In this document: positions 33,670 to 43,511 of the stretch, in pieces
How the letters are laid out: each line of letters opens with the position of its first letter
Numbering within the stretch: position 1 is the stretch's first letter
Assembly (NCBI GenBank): GCA_965232485.1
Contig: OZ246975.1
Location: forward strand, 310,001 to 374,000
Direction: 5' to 3'
Length of the DNA: 64,000 bases
Source of the DNA: VXPQ01 sp965232485
Lineage (GTDB): Bacteria > Bacteroidota > Rhodothermia > Rhodothermales > VXPQ01
Notes under the pieces: generated by a model
The model's input: only the letters and a program-made list of their open reading frames with translations
Told to the model about the DNA's origin: nothing
Databases searched by the model: none
Position numbers and translations under genes: made by a program

Positions 33670-36600
33670 ATGATAAAGCAAAACGGTCTTGCGCCTTTTC
33701 GTTTCCCGCCGCTCCGTTTGTCGGTTGCGTTTTTTGCGCTGTCGTGCAGCCTGGCGTTCGTGTCCGGTGCGTACGCCCAGGAGCGCTCGGAGCTTGATCG
33801 CTCCGTGGAGGCCGACGAACCCAATCGGGGCGGCGTGATGGATATGGCCGCAGTGGATACGGACGTGGCCTTGCAACGCCTGACGCCAGCGGAAGGCTAT
33901 GCCGTGAATCTGTTTGCCTCGGAGGAGGATTTTCCCATCGGGAATCCGGTCGCCATGACTTTCGATGCGCAAGGTCGGCTCTGGATCAGCTCCATGCCGA
34001 CCTATCCGCACCAGGAGCCCGGCGTAGCCCCCGACGACAAACTGATTATTCTGGAAGACACGGATGGCGACGGGCGCGCGGACAAGCACACCGTTTTCGC
34101 CGACGGTTTATATCAGCCCGTAGGGTTTGAACTGGGGGACGGCGGCGCGTACGTATCCCAGCCGCCCGACTTGCTTTTTCTGCGGGATACGGACGGCGAC
34201 GACGTGGCCGACGAACGGCGCGTGTTATTGCACGGCTTCGGCACGGAGGACAGCCATCACGCCATCCACAGTTTCGTATGGGGGCCGGGCGGGGCGCTTT
34301 ATTTCCAAGAGGGCACATTCCATCATTCGCAGGTGGAAACGCCCTACGGGCCCGTGCGCATGCAGTATGCCGGCGTGTTCCGGTACGAACCCCGCCGGCA
34401 TCTCCTGGAGCGCTATGTAAGCTACCGGTTCGCCAACCCCTGGGGGCACGAATTCGACCGGTGGGGACAGAATTTCATTTCAGACGCCTCCAATGGAAAC
34501 AACTATTTCGGGCTCCCGCTGACGGGCTATCTGCCGTATCCGGAAAAGCATCCCCGAATGAAGGTGTTCACGACCATCGTGCGTCCTACCGCCGGATCGG
34601 AATTCGTAAGCAGTCGCCATTTCCCCGAAGAGGCCCAGGGGAATTTCCTGTACAATAATGTGATCGGGTTTCACGGAATCAAGCAGCATCGCATGCATCC
34701 GGAAGGGTCCGGTTTCTCCGGCGAAGAAATCGAGCCGTTGCTCGTCTCCTCCGACATCAATTTTCGCCCGGTCGATATGCAATTCGGGCCGGACGGCGCC
34801 TTGTATATCGCGGACTGGTTCAATCCGCTGGTAGGCCACATGCAATATTCCCTTCGGGACGTCCGCCGCGACAAGACGCATGGACGCATCTGGCGGATTA
34901 CGCGCGAGGGAAGCCCGTTGTTGACGCCGCCGGAGATTGCGGGGCGTCCCATCGGCGAATTACTGGATATGCTGAAGACGTACGAAGATCAGGTGCGTTA
35001 TCGGGCGCGTCGCGAATTGCGCCTGCACGATGCGGAAGCGGTCCGGGAAGCCCTTGACGCCTGGATCGCCGGGCTCGACCCGGAGGACGAACAGTACGAA
35101 CATCGCCTGCTGGAGGCGTTGTGGGTTCGTCAGACGCACCACCTGATCGATCCGTCGCTGCTCGAACAATTGCTTGAGGCGGAGGATCACCGCGCCCGCG
35201 CCGCCGCTACGCGCGCGTTGCGGCATTGGCGGCGGGATATCGCCGATCCGCTTGCGTTGTTTGCCCGGCAGGTTCGGGATCCGCATCCGCTGGTGCGGCT
35301 GGAAGCAGTCGTGGCGCTGAGTTACATGGATTCGGCGGAGGCGGCCTTCCTGGCGCTGGAAGCGCTGAACCGCGACATGGATTATTACCTCGACTATGGC
35401 CTGAACGAAACCATTCGGGCCTTGAAGCCGAGGTGGGAGCCGGTGATTGCGACAAAACAGCCCGTTCTGTCTACGGAAGGAATCCTGTACTTGTTGCAGC
35501 GGGCCGATCCTTCTGTCATGCAGCGACCCGTATTCGCCCGGGAAGTGTACGAATCCGTGCTGCGTGGAGACGGATTCGCGGAGGCGCACCGGGCGCAGGC
35601 GTTGGCGCGGCTGGCAGAGGACGCCTCTGGGCAGCCTGACGTTTCGTCCGATGCTGCGCCGGTTGGGGAGGATGGCGCGCGCGCCGAAGCCATTATGGAT
35701 GCGCTTATGGAAGAGGATATTTCCGAAGGGGCTGCGGAGGCATTGAGCGCGCTTTTGCTGGAAGAGCCGGTTGAAGCGTTGCGCGCGCTTGCGCAAGAAC
35801 TCCCGGAAGGGTGGTTAGCGTTTCTGCCCGCATCGGATGAAGCGGTGGAGTACATGCAGATGATTATGTACAGGTTGTTAGCGTTGGCGATGGACGGTAG
35901 CGCCGAAGCTGCCCGGGAAGCAGGAAACGCTGCATTGATGCTTCTTGCAACCCCTGAACAGGTGTTAGCCGATGTAGAAGACCTGATCGCCAATCCGGTG
36001 GAACGGGATCCGGACATGGAAGAATATGCCGGATACATGATATCCGCCTTGCGGGGCGGTCTTCGCATTCCTTCGGAGGACGTGCGCCTGCAACTGCATC
36101 GCGCGATTTTGCAGCGGATGGACGCCTGGGAAGATGTCGCGTGGCGGGACGCTGCGCTGGAAACGCTGGCCGGACTGGGCGTAGCGCCCGCCGAATCGTT
36201 TGCGTTTTTCGCCGGACATATCGAGGCGGGGCGGATCGATTCCGCACTGGCGGCGGCGGCGAACGCTGTTCCCGCGGAGGCCTGGGGCGCCCACGATTAC
36301 GCAACCATGGCGCAGCGGCTCATTGAAGAGGCGGACAAGGTTCCCGTCGAAGACCGGCATGGGGCTCTGTTCCGGCGCCTGGTTTCCCTTGCGGAAAAAG
36401 CGGCGGCCCGCCTCGACGATTCCGCCTCGCTTTCGGAGCTGGCGAGAGCCATTCGGGCGTTACAGACGCGCGTCGTGGAAATAGCGACGGTTGAGGCGCA
36501 GATGTCGTACGACGTTACGAACTTTCGGGTAGCGCCTGGACAGCAGGTGGAGATCGTGTTCCGGAACGAGGATGTGCTTCCGCATAATCTTGTGATCGTG

Positions 36601-36855
36601 CGGCCGGGCGCCGGCGAGATGGTGGGCAGGGCGGCGGACGCCATGGCCGCGGACCCGGACGCTTTTGCGAAGGAATTCATTCCCGATTCGCCGGCGGTAA
36701 TGCATGCTACGAGGATGCTTCAGGCGGGCGAATCGGTTCGGCTTCAGTTCGTCGCGCCCGAACGCGAAGGGGATTATCCCTATATTTGCACGTTTCCCGC
36801 CCACTGGATTACCATGAAGGGCGTGATGGAGGTGGTCGCCTACGATGAAGAATAG
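33670..36855 (+). CDS. Exported beta-propeller dehydrogenase-like protein with HEAT repeats and C-terminal azurin-like copper domain
   Basis: A 1061-aa protein with a signal peptide (FFALSCSLAFVSGAYAQ). Residues ~60-430 form a six-bladed propeller of the PVC-type membrane-bound dehydrogenase family: LFASEEDFPIGNPVAMTFDAQGRLW, LEDTDGDGRADKHTVFADG, FGPDGALYIADWFNPLVGHMQ and GRIWRIT. Residues ~450-930 are HEAT-like helices. The last ~120 residues form a cupredoxin: His972 (VLPHNLVIV), Cys1040, His1045 and Met1049 (YICTFPAHWITM), the exact C-x4-H-x3-M spacing of azurin. It is followed 48 bases later by a cytochrome c propeller protein, suggesting paired electron transfer. Confidence 0.85.
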   Translation: MIKQNGLAPFRFPPLRLSVAFFALSCSLAFVSGAYAQERSELDRSVEADEPNRGGVMDMAAVDTDVALQRLTPAEGYAVNLFASEEDFPIGNPVAMTFDAQGRLWISSMPTYPHQEPGVAPDDKLIILEDTDGDGRADKHTVFADGLYQPVGFELGDGGAYVSQPPDLLFLRDTDGDDVADERRVLLHGFGTEDSHHAIHSFVWGPGGALYFQEGTFHHSQVETPYGPVRMQYAGVFRYEPRRHLLERYVSYRFANPWGHEFDRWGQNFISDASNGNNYFGLPLTGYLPYPEKHPRMKVFTTIVRPTAGSEFVSSRHFPEEAQGNFLYNNVIGFHGIKQHRMHPEGSGFSGEEIEPLLVSSDINFRPVDMQFGPDGALYIADWFNPLVGHMQYSLRDVRRDKTHGRIWRITREGSPLLTPPEIAGRPIGELLDMLKTYEDQVRYRARRELRLHDAEAVREALDAWIAGLDPEDEQYEHRLLEALWVRQTHHLIDPSLLEQLLEAEDHRARAAATRALRHWRRDIADPLALFARQVRDPHPLVRLEAVVALSYMDSAEAAFLALEALNRDMDYYLDYGLNETIRALKPRWEPVIATKQPVLSTEGILYLLQRADPSVMQRPVFAREVYESVLRGDGFAEAHRAQALARLAEDASGQPDVSSDAAPVGEDGARAEAIMDALMEEDISEGAAEALSALLLEEPVEALRALAQELPEGWLAFLPASDEAVEYMQMIMYRLLALAMDGSAEAAREAGNAALMLLATPEQVLADVEDLIANPVERDPDMEEYAGYMISALRGGLRIPSEDVRLQLHRAILQRMDAWEDVAWRDAALETLAGLGVAPAESFAFFAGHIEAGRIDSALAAAANAVPAEAWGAHDYATMAQRLIEEADKVPVEDRHGALFRRLVSLAEKAAARLDDSASLSELARAIRALQTRVVEIATVEAQMSYDVTNFRVAPGQQVEIVFRNEDVLPHNLVIVRPGAGEMVGRAADAMAADPDAFAKEFIPDSPAVMHATRMLQAGESVRLQFVAPEREGDYPYICTFPAHWITMKGVMEVVAYDEE

Positions 36856-36903
36856 CCCAGCGCCGCGCCCTGTCGCCTGTTTAGAGCAATCCCCCGATTT
36901 CTC

Positions 36904-39633
36904 ATGTCGTCACATCGTTTCGTTCGTCCGTCAAGGGTGTCGTTTGTCGCGCTGCTTGCGCTTTTCGCGTCGGCCTGGGCCGGCTTTATGACGGGAGGGG
37001 TCGAACGCGATGGCGCCGCCGATGACCACGCCGCCATCCTGCGCAGCCTCGACGCGGAGACGCTTGAGGCGGGGCGGGAGATTTACGAGCGAGCGTGCGT
37101 GGCTTGTCATGGCGCGGGGGGCGGCGCGCCCTTGCCGTCCGCCCGGTCCTTTGATATGGATACGTTGCGGTACGGCAACGATCCGTACGCCATGTGGCGA
37201 ACCGTTACGTATGGCAAAGGGCAGATGACGGCCCAGAGCTGGTTGACGCCGGAAGAGCGGTACTATGTCATTCAGTACATTCGGGAAGCGCTCGTCAAGC
37301 CGAAGAATCCCGGCCAGTATTTCGAAATCACGGAGGAATATCTCGCCAGCTTGCCCGCCGTGGACGAAGCGGGTCAGGATGTGGTCGAGGCCGCCGCGGA
37401 CGGACTTCAGTCGGCCGGAATGCGCTGGGCGATTCGGTATCCGGGAAATTACGGAACGGCGATGTATTCGCAGTTGGCCGACAGGACCAGCGCGGCGCTT
37501 ACCGTGACGCTGGACGAGGGAATAAGCCTGAGTTACAATGTGCTGCGCATGCGCCTCGTTGCCGCCTGGCGAGGCGGCCTGGACCTTTCCGAAACGAAGT
37601 TCGAGCAATACCGGGGCGAGGGCCAGCCGGTCGTTTCGGGGGAGGAACTGGGCGGACTTGCCGTATGGGGCTGGGAATATCCCGAAGCATACGCTGCGCG
37701 CGACGCGGCGCTTTCGCTGCGCTCGCCGCTTCCGCCGGACGTCATGACGTTTCATGGGCACTACCGGTACGGCAAGGAGACGGTGCTGTCCTATTCGATC
37801 CTGGGGCGCGAGATACTGGAATGGCCCTCGGCGATGCAGGATGCAGAGGGCGTCGCCCTTGCGCATGCCTTGCGCATCGGTCCTTCGGAGGCGGCGCATC
37901 GTTTGCTGGCGGGGCGCGACGCAATCGTGGAGGTGACCGGAGACATTGAAGGCATGACGTCGTCTCGGGAGGGGAAAAACATATATCTGGATATTCCGGC
38001 CAGCGACAGGGCGCGCGCCGTGCAGATTCTTCGTCGCCCGGGCGCGTCGGGCGAGGGCGCGATAGACCTGTTCGCCGGGGAAGCGCCCGACTTGGCGGCC
38101 ATGACTCGGGGCGGACCGGCGCAGTGGGGCGAAACGATCGCGGCGGCGGGCGCCCTGAATGTGCCCCGCGCCCATTACGACCCGCTGTATTATGAAGACG
38201 AGGACCGGGATATCCCGGAGAAACTGGTCGATTTGCCGGAAGATTATCCCTATACGGTGGATCGGATCGGCTTGCCGTTCGTCAATCCATGGAATAGCTG
38301 GATACGGCCCACTGCGCTCGCCTTTTTCCCGGACGGACGCCTGGCGCTGACCACGTATCCCGGCGATGTGTGGATTGCCGACGGACTGGACGATGTGCTT
38401 GATGCGGTCCAGTGGCGCCGCATTGCTGCGGGCCTGTACGAACCGATGGGGATCGAGGTGGTCGATGGGGTCGTCTATGTGGCGGCCCGCGACCGGATTT
38501 TGCGGCTGCGGGATCTGAACGGAGATATGGAAATCGACTATTACGAAACGTTCTATGCGGACAAGGACGTGTCAGATTTTTTCCATTCGTTCGCCTTTGG
38601 CCTGCAGGTCGATGCAGAGGGTAATTTCTATTACGCAAAGTCCGGACAGTATACGAACAACGCCTTGCCCGGGGACCTGGTCCGCGTGGCGCCGGACGGG
38701 ACCGGCGCCACGATCGCGACCGGATTCCGCACGCCGAACGGGCTTACCGTGGCCCCGGACGGGCGCGTATTCGTCACGGACAATCAGGGCAACTGGATTC
38801 CCGCCAACAAAATCAGCCTGGTGGAGCCCGGCGAGTTTTACGGATATGTGAACAACTTCGCCGAACGCGGGTGGTCTCCCGACGGGCTGGACATAGCGAT
38901 TCCCGAGGGAGAATGGCATGCCGTCATTGATACGGCGGCCGTGCCGGACACATTCACCGAGCCGGCGCTCTGGTTGCCGCAGGAATTCGACAATTCGCCG
39001 GGCGGGGGAATCTGGACGGACGCGCGTTGGGGCCCTTTGGGGAATCGAATGCTCCATACCAGTTTCGGAAAGGGCTGGGCGTATTACTTGATGTTCGACG
39101 AAGTGGATGGCGTAACGCAGGCAGCCGCGGCGGCATTGCCTTTCCAGTTTGACGCGGGCACGCAGCGCGTCCGCGTCAATCCGGCGGATGGGCAGATTTA
39201 CCTGACGGGCCTGACGGGCTGGGACGACGGATTCGCCACGCGCTACGCGCACCTCGACCGAATCCGGCATACGGGCGGCGTCGGGCGCTATGTAACGGAA
39301 ACCCGGGTAACCTCCGACGGACTTGAATTCGCCTTCAACTTTCCGGTGGACGCCGCGGCTTCAGACCCTGCTCGCTATCAGGTGAGCCGATGGAATTACC
39401 GGTGGGAACGCCGGTACGGTTCGGACGACTGGTCTGTAGAAGACCCCGAACGGGAGGGCCGCGACGCTGTGCCCGTGGAGGCGGCGCATGTCGATGGGCG
39501 CCGCGTACGCCTTGTATTGCCGGACATGCGGCCCGCAGACCAGATGCTGGTGCGCATGCAGGTTCCGTCCGCCGAAGGGGGCGTCCTGCAAGAAGCCATT
39601 TACCTTACGGTGCACAACGTGCCCGCAGACTGA
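36904..39633 (+). CDS. Exported c-type cytochrome fused to a sorbosone-dehydrogenase-like propeller
   Basis: A 909-aa protein with an N-terminal hydrophobic export segment (VSFVALLALFASAWAGF). A single cytochrome c domain follows with the haem motif C65VACH69 and a candidate axial Met in KGQMTAQSWLT. A ~280-residue beta domain of the DUF6797 kind comes next, then a six-bladed propeller (PTALAFFPDGRLALTTYPGDVW, LYEPMGIEVVDGVVYVAARDRILRLRDLNGD, FRTPNGLTVAPDGRVFVTDNQG) and a C-terminal beta domain. It is probably a periplasmic electron-accepting oxidoreductase. It shares the strand and close spacing of the copper-propeller gene. Confidence 0.83.
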   Translation: MSSHRFVRPSRVSFVALLALFASAWAGFMTGGVERDGAADDHAAILRSLDAETLEAGREIYERACVACHGAGGGAPLPSARSFDMDTLRYGNDPYAMWRTVTYGKGQMTAQSWLTPEERYYVIQYIREALVKPKNPGQYFEITEEYLASLPAVDEAGQDVVEAAADGLQSAGMRWAIRYPGNYGTAMYSQLADRTSAALTVTLDEGISLSYNVLRMRLVAAWRGGLDLSETKFEQYRGEGQPVVSGEELGGLAVWGWEYPEAYAARDAALSLRSPLPPDVMTFHGHYRYGKETVLSYSILGREILEWPSAMQDAEGVALAHALRIGPSEAAHRLLAGRDAIVEVTGDIEGMTSSREGKNIYLDIPASDRARAVQILRRPGASGEGAIDLFAGEAPDLAAMTRGGPAQWGETIAAAGALNVPRAHYDPLYYEDEDRDIPEKLVDLPEDYPYTVDRIGLPFVNPWNSWIRPTALAFFPDGRLALTTYPGDVWIADGLDDVLDAVQWRRIAAGLYEPMGIEVVDGVVYVAARDRILRLRDLNGDMEIDYYETFYADKDVSDFFHSFAFGLQVDAEGNFYYAKSGQYTNNALPGDLVRVAPDGTGATIATGFRTPNGLTVAPDGRVFVTDNQGNWIPANKISLVEPGEFYGYVNNFAERGWSPDGLDIAIPEGEWHAVIDTAAVPDTFTEPALWLPQEFDNSPGGGIWTDARWGPLGNRMLHTSFGKGWAYYLMFDEVDGVTQAAAAALPFQFDAGTQRVRVNPADGQIYLTGLTGWDDGFATRYAHLDRIRHTGGVGRYVTETRVTSDGLEFAFNFPVDAAASDPARYQVSRWNYRWERRYGSDDWSVEDPEREGRDAVPVEAAHVDGRRVRLVLPDMRPADQMLVRMQVPSAEGGVLQEAIYLTVHNVPAD

Positions 39634-39738
39634 TCGCTTCGGGTTGCGTTCATTGGCTTCGTGGCGTAGTATGTCGTCCTGCGGCGCTTGCCCTCGCGGA
39701 CTTTTGCGTCCCCTGTTTCCTGAATCACATTCTGCATC

Positions 39739-40818
39739 ATGACTTCACGACTTTTTCCGTTTGCCGCCCGGCGTTTCGCCTATCTCTGTGTCCTGTGCGT
39801 TCCGTTCGTCCTTGCGCCGCCGCCCTTTGCAGCCGCACAGGCGCAAGACGATACGCCCTGGGTCGTCTACGAGGGCGCCGAAGGGCCCGGCGCGGGCAAA
39901 CATATCGCGCTCGTAACCGGAGACGAGGAATACCGCTCCGAGGAGGCGATGATCCAGCTGGCCCGCATCCTGGCGTTTCGGCACGGGTTCAAAACCACGA
40001 CCTTGTACGCCATCAACCCGGAAAGCGGCGAGATCGACCCGGAATATCTGCATAACATATCCGGACTGCATCTCCTTGAGGAAGCAGACCTGATGATTAT
40101 GTTTACGCGCTTTCGCGATCTCCCGGAAGAACAGATGCGGCATATCGAAGCGTTCACAAATTCGGGCAAACCGATCATCGGGCTGCGAACGGCTACGCAC
40201 GCGTTTCATTTCCAGGATGCGAGTCATCCGTTCATGCGATACGATTGGCGGAGCGAGGTCCCCGGATGGGAAGGGGGATGGGGCAGGCAGGTGCTCGGGG
40301 AAACCTGGATCAGTCACCATGGACGCCACGCCGTGGAGGGGACGCGCGGCGTGATCAACTATCTCTACGAGGACGATCCGATTCTGAACGGGATCGGCGA
40401 CAACGTATACGGGGATACGGACGTGTACGGACTCACGGTATTGCCGGAGGGCACGGAGGTTCTGCTCTACGGATTGACCCTGAAGGGACTGGATCCCTAT
40501 GCTCCGCCCGAATACGAAACGTCCATCGTGCCCATCGCCTGGCGGCGTCACTGGACCGGCGAAACAGGGAACGCCTCGCGCGTTTTCGCTACGACGCTGG
40601 GCGCCTCTGTGGACCTGGAAAGCGAAGGCGTCCGCCGGTTGCTGGTGAATGCGGTATTCTGGGGCCTGGGCATGGAAGACATGACGCCGGAAGCAGCCGA
40701 CGTTGGCTATGTCGGCCGGTATCGGCCCACTTTTTACGGTTTCGGAACGCATGTAACCGGCATCTACCCGGCAGACCTGGACATGACTGCCGAAGAGGCT
40801 TCTGAATGGATCAAATAA
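39739..40818 (+). CDS. Exported ThuA-like protein
   Basis: A 359-aa protein with a signal peptide (FAYLCVLCVPFVLAPPPFAAAQ) and a ThuA/glutamine-amidotransferase-like fold. Family stretches: HIALVTGDEEYRSEEAMIQLARILA, ADLMIMFTRFRDLPEEQMRHIEAF, GKPIIGLRTATHAF and the C-terminal VPIAWRRHWTGETGNASRVFATTLGA with GVRRLLVNAVFWGLGME. ThuA is linked to trehalose/disaccharide use, but the reaction is not settled. It fits the carbohydrate-oxidation cluster. Confidence 0.82.
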   Translation: MTSRLFPFAARRFAYLCVLCVPFVLAPPPFAAAQAQDDTPWVVYEGAEGPGAGKHIALVTGDEEYRSEEAMIQLARILAFRHGFKTTTLYAINPESGEIDPEYLHNISGLHLLEEADLMIMFTRFRDLPEEQMRHIEAFTNSGKPIIGLRTATHAFHFQDASHPFMRYDWRSEVPGWEGGWGRQVLGETWISHHGRHAVEGTRGVINYLYEDDPILNGIGDNVYGDTDVYGLTVLPEGTEVLLYGLTLKGLDPYAPPEYETSIVPIAWRRHWTGETGNASRVFATTLGASVDLESEGVRRLLVNAVFWGLGMEDMTPEAADVGYVGRYRPTFYGFGTHVTGIYPADLDMTAEEASEWIK

Positions 40819-40828
40819 GGAGGTGTTC

Positions 40829-43477
40829 ATGATGCTGAGCGTTAAGGTTTCTTTCCGTCGCCGGCGCGGCGAAAATGCGTTCGCTTGCAACGCTTGCAGC
40901 GTGCGCGCAGGCGTCTTCCTCTTTGCGGCGCTGTGGGGCCTGACGGGGTCCGGGTTGGCGCAAGCGCAACCCGCTTCCTTTCCCGTTACGCGCCTCTTCG
41001 AGGGGTATCCCGGCGCCCGCGCCGGGGGCATGTACATGGAGAATTTTTATCTTCCGCCCGCCCCTTCGTCCTCGCCCTGGTACCCGAGCTGGCGTCCCGA
41101 CGGAAAGCACATCGCCGTAGCCATGCAGGGGACGATCTGGAGCATAGAGATCGCCACAGGCATTGCGACCCAACTGGTGGCCGGCCCGAAGTACTATTCG
41201 TCCCCGAACTATTCGCCAGACGGGCGTTGGCTGGTCTACTCCGCCGACGATCATGGCGCGGCCATCGGGTTGGAAATACTGAATATCGAGACGGGGGAAA
41301 CCCGCGTTCTCGCCGCAAGCGGGGCGCATCTTTTTGCGGATCCCCGGTTCAGTCCGGATGGAAGCCGCCTCGCCTACGTCTCGACGGAGCCGGACGGGTA
41401 TTTCAATGTGTATGTCCGGGCCATTTCGGACGGGGCGTGGACCGGGGAGCCTGTTCCCATCACGCGGGATAACGATTTCGGGCGGGATCGGCTGTATTTC
41501 GGGCCGCAGGACATTCACGCCAGCCCGGCCTGGCTGCCTGCCGGCGACGAGTTGCTGCTGGTGTCGAATCGCGACGTGGCGTTAGGCAGCGGCAACGTGT
41601 TTCGCGCACCGGCGCGCGAGGACGGGTTTACGGACCGCGTTGTCGTGCTTCAGGAGCAAACGTTGTATCGCACCCAGCCCGATGTGTCGCCGGACGGGAA
41701 GCGGTTCGTGTTTTCGTCTACGCGAGGCGCTGCGGATCAATTCAATAATCTCTACGTGCAGCCGACGGCGGGCGGCGAACCGTATAAACTCACGTTTTTC
41801 GAGCACGACGCCTTTCATCCGCGCTGGTCGCCGGACGGGGAATGGATTGCGTATATCGACAACCGGGATGGTTTGCCCCAGCTGAAGCTGCTTGAAACCT
41901 ACGGCGGGAAGATCGTCGACGTGGAGATTGCGGAGCGGCGCTGGAAACGCCCCGTGGGCCGGTTGTTTGTGACGACGACGGGGCCGGGCGGACTGCCTGC
42001 GGGCAGCCGGATTCATCTTGTTGCGTCGGACGGGAAATTTTATGCCCCTGCGGACGCCTATGCGCGCATTGCGCCGCGCGCCGAACAGTGGGCGTTTCAC
42101 CATACGGGAACGTTTGAGGTGGAACTGCCGGAAGGACCGGTGGTCGTTCGGGCCGTCAAGGGATTCGAACATGCCCCGGTTACGGATACGCTGCATATCG
42201 CGGCGGGCGAAACGCTTCGGCATACGATGACGCTCGAGCCGGTGATCGATATGGGGGCCAAAGGATGGTATAGCGCCTCTACGCACGTGCATATGAATTA
42301 CGGGGGCAATCTGCACAATACGCTGGAGAACTTGATGATGATGTCCGCCGCGGAGGACCAGGACCTCGTGCTCGAACAGGTGGCGAACAAGGACAATCGG
42401 ATCCTGGACCAGCAATTTTTCGCGCCGGGCGGGGGGGCGCATCCCTTGTCGACGCCCGACATGGTGCTGGTGGTCGGGCAGGAATATCGGCCCCCGTTCT
42501 ATGGCCATGTGTTCCTGTTCGGAATGCGGGATCATCTCATTTCCCCGTATGTGACCGGCTACGAGGGCACGGCCATCGAGAGCCTCTATCCCTCGAACAC
42601 GGACATGTTCAGGAAAGCAAAGGAGCAAGGCGCCTGGACAGGGTATGTGCATCCCTTCTTCTATGACGATCCGCTGGAAGAGGACCTGGGCCGTGCGCGA
42701 GGATTTATGGTGGACGCCGCGTTGGGGACTACGGATGCGCTGGAATGGTCTACGGCCCAGGATGGCTATCCGCCGCTGTACGCCGTGTGGAACAACGGCA
42801 TTCGGACTGCGCTGGTGGGCGGGGAGGATTCCATTAGCAATTTGCAGCAAACGCCGCTCGTTGGGTCGGTGCGGACGTATGTCAAGCCTGCGGACGGCGC
42901 CCTGGGCATGCGGAGCTGGTTCGAGGGCATGGCCGCCGGGCATGCTTTCGCTACGAGCGGTCCGCTGGTCGATTTTACGGTAGATGGACGGATTCCGGGC
43001 GAGACGGTCTCTATTGACGAGGGGGCGGACGTGACGGTGCGTTTCGAGGTCACGTCGATTACGCCGCTGGAAAAAGCCGAAGTGGCGTTCAACGGAGAGG
43101 TGGTCCGGGAAATTCTTTTCGAGGGCGACCGCCTGTCCATGACCTTTGAGGATACCTTTCGCCCCGGACGATCGGGATGGTATCATTTGCGGGTAAACGG
43201 CGTACCCGAAGAGCGATTTCCGCTGGATATTCCGTATGCGTTCGCCTTGACGAATCCGGTTTGGGTGATTGCGGACGGCGTTCCGGTTCGGTCCGCGCAA
43301 GCTGCCGAGTATGGCATTGCCTGGATCGACAAGTTGCACGCCATGGCCGAGGAATGGCCCGGCTGGCGCTCGCAACGGGAAAAAGATCACGTCTACGGAC
43401 AATTCGAAGAGGCTCGAGAGGTATACCGGCGGTTGCGGGCCGAGGCGGAAGACATTGCGCGGCGGCGCAACCGATAA
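40829..43477 (+). CDS. Exported TolB-like propeller fused to PHP/CehA-McbA-like metallohydrolase
   Basis: An 882-aa protein with an AAGGAGG ribosome-binding site (40817-40823) directly upstream, one of the strongest in the window. After a signal peptide (FLFAALWGLTGSGLAQAQ) comes a TolB-type WD40-like propeller (PSWRPDGKHIAVAMQG, NYSPDGRWLVYSADD, PRFSPDGSRLAYVSTEPDG). A PHP-type hydrolase part follows with SASTHVHMNYGGNLHNTLENL as first metal site, VVGQEYRPPFYGHV and TGYVHPFFYDDP. It resembles CehA/McbA-family phosphodiesterase or esterase proteins; the substrate is unknown. It starts 10 bases after thuA. Confidence 0.8.
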   Translation: MMLSVKVSFRRRRGENAFACNACSVRAGVFLFAALWGLTGSGLAQAQPASFPVTRLFEGYPGARAGGMYMENFYLPPAPSSSPWYPSWRPDGKHIAVAMQGTIWSIEIATGIATQLVAGPKYYSSPNYSPDGRWLVYSADDHGAAIGLEILNIETGETRVLAASGAHLFADPRFSPDGSRLAYVSTEPDGYFNVYVRAISDGAWTGEPVPITRDNDFGRDRLYFGPQDIHASPAWLPAGDELLLVSNRDVALGSGNVFRAPAREDGFTDRVVVLQEQTLYRTQPDVSPDGKRFVFSSTRGAADQFNNLYVQPTAGGEPYKLTFFEHDAFHPRWSPDGEWIAYIDNRDGLPQLKLLETYGGKIVDVEIAERRWKRPVGRLFVTTTGPGGLPAGSRIHLVASDGKFYAPADAYARIAPRAEQWAFHHTGTFEVELPEGPVVVRAVKGFEHAPVTDTLHIAAGETLRHTMTLEPVIDMGAKGWYSASTHVHMNYGGNLHNTLENLMMMSAAEDQDLVLEQVANKDNRILDQQFFAPGGGAHPLSTPDMVLVVGQEYRPPFYGHVFLFGMRDHLISPYVTGYEGTAIESLYPSNTDMFRKAKEQGAWTGYVHPFFYDDPLEEDLGRARGFMVDAALGTTDALEWSTAQDGYPPLYAVWNNGIRTALVGGEDSISNLQQTPLVGSVRTYVKPADGALGMRSWFEGMAAGHAFATSGPLVDFTVDGRIPGETVSIDEGADVTVRFEVTSITPLEKAEVAFNGEVVREILFEGDRLSMTFEDTFRPGRSGWYHLRVNGVPEERFPLDIPYAFALTNPVWVIADGVPVRSAQAAEYGIAWIDKLHAMAEEWPGWRSQREKDHVYGQFEEAREVYRRLRAEAEDIARRRNR

Positions 43478-43511
43478 TTTTTGGGCTGACGTTATCTTAT
43501 TCTCCGTAAAA

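Noticed and set aside
41582..43402. 606-codon minus-strand open frame
   Set aside because: Antisense to the TolB/PHP-like gene, rich in His/Arg as expected for a shadow frame.
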